Position numbers and translations under genes: made by a program
Shown: positions 60,480 to 64,000 of the stretch, one piece after another
Position numbering within the stretch: the first letter of the stretch is position 1
How the letters are laid out: each line of letters begins with the position of its first letter
From: Thioalkalivibrio sp.
GTDB lineage: Bacteria > Pseudomonadota > Gammaproteobacteria > Ectothiorhodospirales > Ectothiorhodospiraceae
Assembly: GCA_011389655.1 (NCBI GenBank)
Contig: JAABTX010000003.1
Location: forward strand, 39,412-103,411
DNA length: 64,000 nt
Reading direction: 5' to 3'
Notes under the pieces: model-generated
Database searches by the model: none
The model's input: only the letters and a program-made list of their open reading frames with translations
What the model was told of the DNA's origin: nothing

Positions 60480-60807
60480 CGCTGCCCCCCTTGTTGATCC
60501 CTGCGCGAGCTCGCTGACTGCCGGGTCCCCACTGCATCCCGGCGCTTCCGAACACGGTTTACCCCGTGTGATGGCAATGCGCAAGTGCCAATGCCCCCGG
60601 GGCTATCGCCGGAGGACGATGCCTTCAAGCACGGCCGCACTGGCGACCGCAGCCCGATTCGGCTCCGGTCGCCTCGCTCGGGCAATCACCTCGCCGCGGC
60701 GGAACGCGGTCAATGCATGTTCCCGGCCGACCCCGGGAACCGCCGCTACTCAGGATCGGCCACCCGTCGCTGTACCTGCCGGTCGGCAGACGGGTGTCTC
60801 CCGGCGG
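60480..60807. other. Intergenic region, no gene seen
   Basis: About 330 bases between two minus-strand genes. No frame has a good ribosome-binding site. It presumably contains the symporter promoter. No strong hairpin or repeat was noticed. Confidence 0.5.
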
Positions 60808-61008
60808 CTATTCGCGGCCGCCCCGGCCGGGACCGAAGGGATTGAATTGCTGCTTGAAGGTCTCCTGCATGCTGTCGAGCATTGCCTGCTGCATCCCCTT
60901 CATCATCGCCTGCTGGAAGCTCGCCGCGAACTCGGCCTGCTTCTCGGAAGGAACGAAGAGTTCCTTGAACTCCTCCGGCGTGCACTCGATATCGATTCGA
61001 ACGTTCAT
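60808..61008 (-). CDS. Small helical protein (DUF6489-like)
   Basis: A 66-residue protein. ATG 61008 has AGGAG seven bases upstream. The N-terminal MNVRIDIECTPEEFKELF resembles DUF6489-type proteins. A helix rich in Met and Gln (FAASFQQAMMKGMQQAMLD) follows, and the C-terminus is Gly/Arg-rich. No function is known. The gene is divergent from the hendecad coiled-coil gene, with 294 bases between, so the two may share control. Confidence 0.6.
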   Translation of the reverse strand: MNVRIDIECTPEEFKELFVPSEKQAEFAASFQQAMMKGMQQAMLDSMQETFKQQFNPFGPGRGGRE

Positions 61009-61302
61009 CTGTCTGCTCCTCTCGTGGTACCCCGATCCGGGAAGGCCGGGGCCGTCGACGCAGTATGCCGCCGCAGCCGGGCCCCGAAAAATCACACTCA
61101 TTGGCTCGCGCGGAAGTTATGGTGGCCCTTGACGAAAGTGCGTCCACCGTATCCAGGGTACCTTCCGGGATCGCTCGATGGATTCCCGGCGCTATACTCT
61201 GGAGTTTGCGGCGGATCGCATCGACATCGATTCGTTCTCGTCGCTCCGGGACGCACCGGTTGCGCCTGCAACATACGGTTTGAGTCAAGCGAGGTTCATG
61301 TC

Positions 61303-63171
61303 ATGGATTTGTCGGTCCTCTTCCGCCCCGAGGTGATCATCTTCATCATCATTCTCGCCCTGATCGGCTTCAAGATCGGCAAGATCGCACTGAACGAGCG
61401 CGTGGAGCAGGTCCTCGGTGCCGAGCGCAAGAACCAGTCACGCACCCTGAAGACGATGGACTCCGCCCACGCGGACACGCTGGAGAAACTGCGGGAGGGC
61501 CACGCGGAGGAACTGAAGCGCGTCCGGGAGGATGCAGAGCGCACCCTCGAGGCCGCCCGCGCTGACCAGGCGGGCGAGCTCAAGCGCCTGAACGATGAGT
61601 ACAGCGCCTCCATCGAACGCCTGAACGAGGCGAACATCGCGAACGTCCGGGAGACCCGGGCCGAGTACGAGAACCAGTTCGGGGCCTTGCACGAGCAGTA
61701 CGAGGGAGAGGTGCGCGCCGCTCGGGAAGAGATGGACCGCACCGTGCAGATGCTGCGTGCGGAACACGCGGAGGCGAGCAATGCCCTCCGTGCCGAATAC
61801 GACGAACGCCTGAAGGCCGAGAAGGGGGAACACGAACAGGAGGCCGAGGCGATCCGGCGCGACCGCGAGGAGGCCCTGAAGGCGTTGAAGGCCGAACACG
61901 ACGAGGCCACTGCGACGCTCAAGCGGGAACAGGACGGCCATCTCAGGACCCTGAAAAAGGAGCACGAGGAGGCGACTGCCGAGCTTCGGGCGGAACAGGC
62001 GGAGGCGCTGAAGGCGCTGAAGGCCGAACACGAGGCGGCGACCGCAGCCCTCAAGCGCGAGCACGAGGCCAATGTGCAGGCCCTCAAGACCGAGCACGCC
62101 GACTACATCCGCACCCTCAAGCAGGACCACGAGGGAGCCCTGCACAGCCTGCGCACCGAGCATGGCCATTACGTCGACAGCCTCAGACGCGAGCAGCGCA
62201 TGCTGATCGACGAAAAGGATGCGGAGATCCGCCGCGTGCGCAGCGAAGTCGCACAACTCGAATCCGCGGGCGCGCGCCGGGAGGCGGAAATCCAGAAGCT
62301 GCAGGATACGATCCGCGAACTCAACGAGGGTGTGCGCGAGGCCAAGCAGAACAACGCCTTTGCGCTGTCGCGTTCGGGCGAGCGTTTCATCCGCGTGATC
62401 CGTACCGTGCAGGAACTGGCGATCGAACTCGAGGAGACCTCGCGCACGGTCACTGGCGGCGAATACTCCTTCATCAATGCGATCAAGGACCAGCGCGACC
62501 GAGATACCGTGCTGCGCCTGGCCGGCGGGAGCGACGCTGTCCCCCACGAGGACAAAGCAGAGGCCACCGGCGCCTCCGCCGAGACGACTGCGCCAGCAGA
62601 CAAGGCGGCTGCAGCGAGTGAGTCCGGCGAGGCCACTCCACAGGCGGCGGGCGCGTCGGCATCGAAGACGCAGACCGCAGAACAGGCAGCCCCGAAATCC
62701 GAGACGTCCGGAACCGCCGCCGCGAGCCCCGGCGAGGCTTCCCCGCGCACGACCAACGGATCCGGCAAGGAGCCCGACACGGAGTCGAAGCCCGGGCAGG
62801 CAAAGGCGCGACCAAAAGACAAGGCAGCATCGCCCCGGGCCTCAGCATCCTCGACCGAAACCAGCAGCGCCTCCGGCAAGGCGGACGGGGGTAGTGGAGG
62901 AGCGCCTTCCACGGGCAGCCCCGCGAGCGCCGGCGCGAAGGCGAAACCGGATGGCAAGGCAACGAGGGCCGGGGGCAAGGGCGCGCCCGAGGCCTCATCT
63001 CAACGGGCGGAGCCGGCCAAACCCGCGAAACCCGCGGCGACCACGAAGGCCCGCACACCCAAACCACCCCAGGGCAGCACCGAGGACAAGAAGAAGGCCG
63101 GACCAGAGAAGAAGCGGGCCCCGGCCAAGGCGCGACAGCAAGCGGCCGCGAAGAAGACGGCGACCACCTGA
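61303..63171 (+). CDS. Membrane-anchored hendecad-repeat coiled-coil protein with Ala/Lys-rich tail
   Basis: A 622-residue protein of three parts. Residues about 11-29 form one transmembrane helix (VIIFIIILALIGF). From about residue 49 to 290, 22 consecutive 11-residue units follow, such as LKALKAEHDEA, TATLKREQDGH and LRTLKKEHEEA; the hendecad period fits a straight or right-handed coiled coil. Residues about 330-410 (AFALSRSGERFIRVIRTVQEL) are the most protein-like. The last 210 residues are low in complexity: Ala, Ser, Gly, Pro and, near the end, many Lys (KKRAPAKARQQAAAKK). I recognise no family. The tail resembles histone-H1-like or AlgP-like proteins and may bind nucleic acid or polyanions. 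Confidence 0.75.
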   Translation: MDLSVLFRPEVIIFIIILALIGFKIGKIALNERVEQVLGAERKNQSRTLKTMDSAHADTLEKLREGHAEELKRVREDAERTLEAARADQAGELKRLNDEYSASIERLNEANIANVRETRAEYENQFGALHEQYEGEVRAAREEMDRTVQMLRAEHAEASNALRAEYDERLKAEKGEHEQEAEAIRRDREEALKALKAEHDEATATLKREQDGHLRTLKKEHEEATAELRAEQAEALKALKAEHEAATAALKREHEANVQALKTEHADYIRTLKQDHEGALHSLRTEHGHYVDSLRREQRMLIDEKDAEIRRVRSEVAQLESAGARREAEIQKLQDTIRELNEGVREAKQNNAFALSRSGERFIRVIRTVQELAIELEETSRTVTGGEYSFINAIKDQRDRDTVLRLAGGSDAVPHEDKAEATGASAETTAPADKAAAASESGEATPQAAGASASKTQTAEQAAPKSETSGTAAASPGEASPRTTNGSGKEPDTESKPGQAKARPKDKAASPRASASSTETSSASGKADGGSGGAPSTGSPASAGAKAKPDGKATRAGGKGAPEASSQRAEPAKPAKPAATTKARTPKPPQGSTEDKKKAGPEKKRAPAKARQQAAAKKTATT

Positions 63172-63180
63172 TTCCCGGAC

Positions 63181-63609
63181 ATGCGCAATCTCGTGAAAGG
63201 ACGGTTCATCGGCGCGGCAGCGCTGCTCGTCGCGATCTCGCTCCCAACGCAGGTCAACGCCTTCTTCTGGTCGGGTCCTGGCTGTTTCGTGGCCAACATG
63301 CTGGGCATGGGGAACGCCGGCGGCGGACTGCGCCTTTCCATCGGCGGGGGTGCCTTTGGGAGCGGCTCCGGTCCCGCGCCCGGTTACGGCTACCAATATG
63401 CCTATCCGCCTCCGCCCGGAACCTCTCGCCGACTCCCGGGACAGGTCCCGGCAATGCCGTCATCCTTGCAGGTACAGTCCAATGCCGCACGCCGCGCGCG
63501 CGACATCAGCCGAGCCAACGCCTGGAGGGGCGGGATCGGCGAAATGCATGCCTTCGAAACCGGGGACACCAACGTGACGCCGTCGAACCGCTGGAGCCGC
63601 GGACGCTGA
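63181..63609 (+). CDS. Small secreted Gly/Tyr/Pro-rich protein, possibly sulfur-globule-like
   Basis: A 142-residue protein with a signal peptide (about 1-27, ending QVNA). The mature part starts FFWSGPG, then has Gly-rich (LRLSIGGGAFGSGSGP), Tyr-rich (GYGYQYAYPPPP) and Ser/Arg segments. Sulfur-globule envelope proteins of purple sulfur bacteria are also small, exported and rich in Gly, Tyr and Pro, so that is one possibility; the match is by composition only. It starts nine bases after the coiled-coil gene and is probably cotranscribed. Confidence 0.5.
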   Translation: MRNLVKGRFIGAAALLVAISLPTQVNAFFWSGPGCFVANMLGMGNAGGGLRLSIGGGAFGSGSGPAPGYGYQYAYPPPPGTSRRLPGQVPAMPSSLQVQSNAARRARDISRANAWRGGIGEMHAFETGDTNVTPSNRWSRGR

Positions 63610-63645
63610 CGGCGGGTACTTCCACCCGGGAAACGCTGATCAATC

Positions 63646-63750
63646 CGTTATCGCGAGGAGCAGGGCCTTTGGCCGCGAGCGCAGCGTGGCGGGACACGGC
63701 CATCCATCAGATGTTCATTGCGATCAAGCCGGCTGGATTATTCGCTGCGC
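63646..63750. repeat. Worn copy of the GAGGAGC...GCTGCGCTC palindrome
   Basis: CGTTATCGCGAGGAGCA (about 63646-63662) and GGATTATTCGCTGCGCTCA (63735-63753) resemble the two arms at 56653-56743, with many differences. It lies between the small secreted-protein gene and the tRNA genes. Confidence 0.45.
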
Positions 63751-63774
63751 TCACCCTGCTGGCCAGGCTTCGGC

Positions 63775-63804
63775 TTGACCCCCCGGGGACACCGAGGCTA
63801 TGAT
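63775..63804 (+). promoter_or_regulatory. Sigma-70 promoter of the tRNA genes
   Basis: TTGACC (63775-63780), 18 bases, then TATGAT (63799-63804), close to the consensus hexamers. tRNA-Pro begins 40 bases downstream. Both tRNA genes are probably on this transcript. Confidence 0.75.
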
Positions 63805-63843
63805 CTCGTGCTCGCTGTACTGGGCTTTCGCGGTTTGGCATCA

Positions 63844-63920
63844 CGGGGTATAGCGCAGTCTGGTAGCGCGCCTGCTTTGGGAGCAGGATGTCGGGGGTTC
63901 GAATCCCTCTACCCCGACCA
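63844..63920 (+). tRNA. tRNA-Pro (anticodon TGG)
   Basis: A full 77-nt cloverleaf with encoded CCA end. CGGGGTA pairs with TACCCCG, the anticodon stem-loop is CTGCTTTGGGAGCAG with TGG, and the T-arm reads GGGGGTTCGAATCCC. It closely matches E. coli proM. The A-box and B-box-like sequences are normal and nothing interrupts the gene. Confidence 0.95.
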
Positions 63921-63935
63921 CTGCTCCGGCCACAT

Positions 63936-64000
63936 GCGCTCGTAGCTCAACCGGATAGAGCATCGGCCTTCTAAGCCGACGGTTGCAGGTTCGAGTCCTG
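63936..64000 (+). tRNA. tRNA-Arg (anticodon TCT), 3' end cut by the window
   Basis: The acceptor 5' arm GCGCTCG, D-arm GCTCAACCGGATAGAGC, anticodon loop CTTCTAA (TCT) and the start of the T-arm GCAGGTTCGAGTCCTG are present; the 3' acceptor strand lies past the window. It follows tRNA-Pro by 15 bases, as expected for a cotranscribed cluster. Confidence 0.92.

Overview
The window comes from a very G+C-rich bacterial chromosome. Gene content and gene order are those of a free-living gammaproteobacterium: rpoE-rseA-rseB-rseC-mucD-lepA-lepB-rnc-era-recO-pdxJ-acpS, dnaX-ybaB-recR next to the 4.5S RNA gene, ndk-rlmN-pilW-rodZ-hisS-yfgM-bamB-der, and exbB-exbD-lpxK-Trm112-kdsB. A peroxiredoxin-glutaredoxin fusion followed by a glutathione-reductase homologue with NADH-type cofactor residues resembles the glutathione-amide system of purple sulfur bacteria, so a member of Chromatiales or a relative is likely. 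That assignment is inference. No prophage, CRISPR array, integron or complete insertion sequence was seen.

Layout. 1-3.5 kb: tail of a DUF1007 protein, a NicO-type metal transporter and an acyl-CoA synthetase, closed by a REP-like repeat. 3.7-16.1 kb (minus strand): an aminotransferase, then der, bamB, yfgM, hisS, rodZ, pilW, rlmN, ndk, iscR, cysE and trmJ. The iscSUA-hscBA-fdx block and ispG, which sit in this order in many relatives, are absent. 16.3-24.6 kb: a HAD phosphatase, LPS genes (kdsB, Trm112, lpxK and a WaaA-like protein with altered active-site positions), exbBD, rlmD, an exonuclease and cysM. 24.6-35.6 kb: acpS to rnc, lepB, lepA, then the sigma-E envelope-stress cluster, divergent from nadB. 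37-44 kb: orn, a small cytochrome c, pterin dehydratase, rsgA, an orphan outer-membrane barrel, hinT, recR, ybaB, dnaX and ffs.

44-53 kb: peroxide and thiol defence (Prx-Grx fusion plus disulfide reductase), an Acg-type nitroreductase, a 38-residue membrane protein, ompR-envZ and tex. 53-64 kb is more lineage-specific: small unrecognised proteins, an EamA transporter, sthA, an MltB-like transglycosylase, a Na+/alanine symporter, a long membrane-anchored protein made of 11-residue repeats, a small glycine/tyrosine-rich secreted protein and two tRNA genes. Three copies of a roughly 250-bp element with inverted GGGTCGGACCAACGCAA ends lie between 52.9 and 58.6 kb.

Most genes lie in tightly packed operons with ATGA or GTGA overlaps. 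The best leads for new biology are the hendecad coiled-coil protein, the inverted-repeat element family, the NADH-type reductase pair, the WaaA-like protein with an altered active site, the orphan iscR and the 38-residue membrane protein beside ompR.
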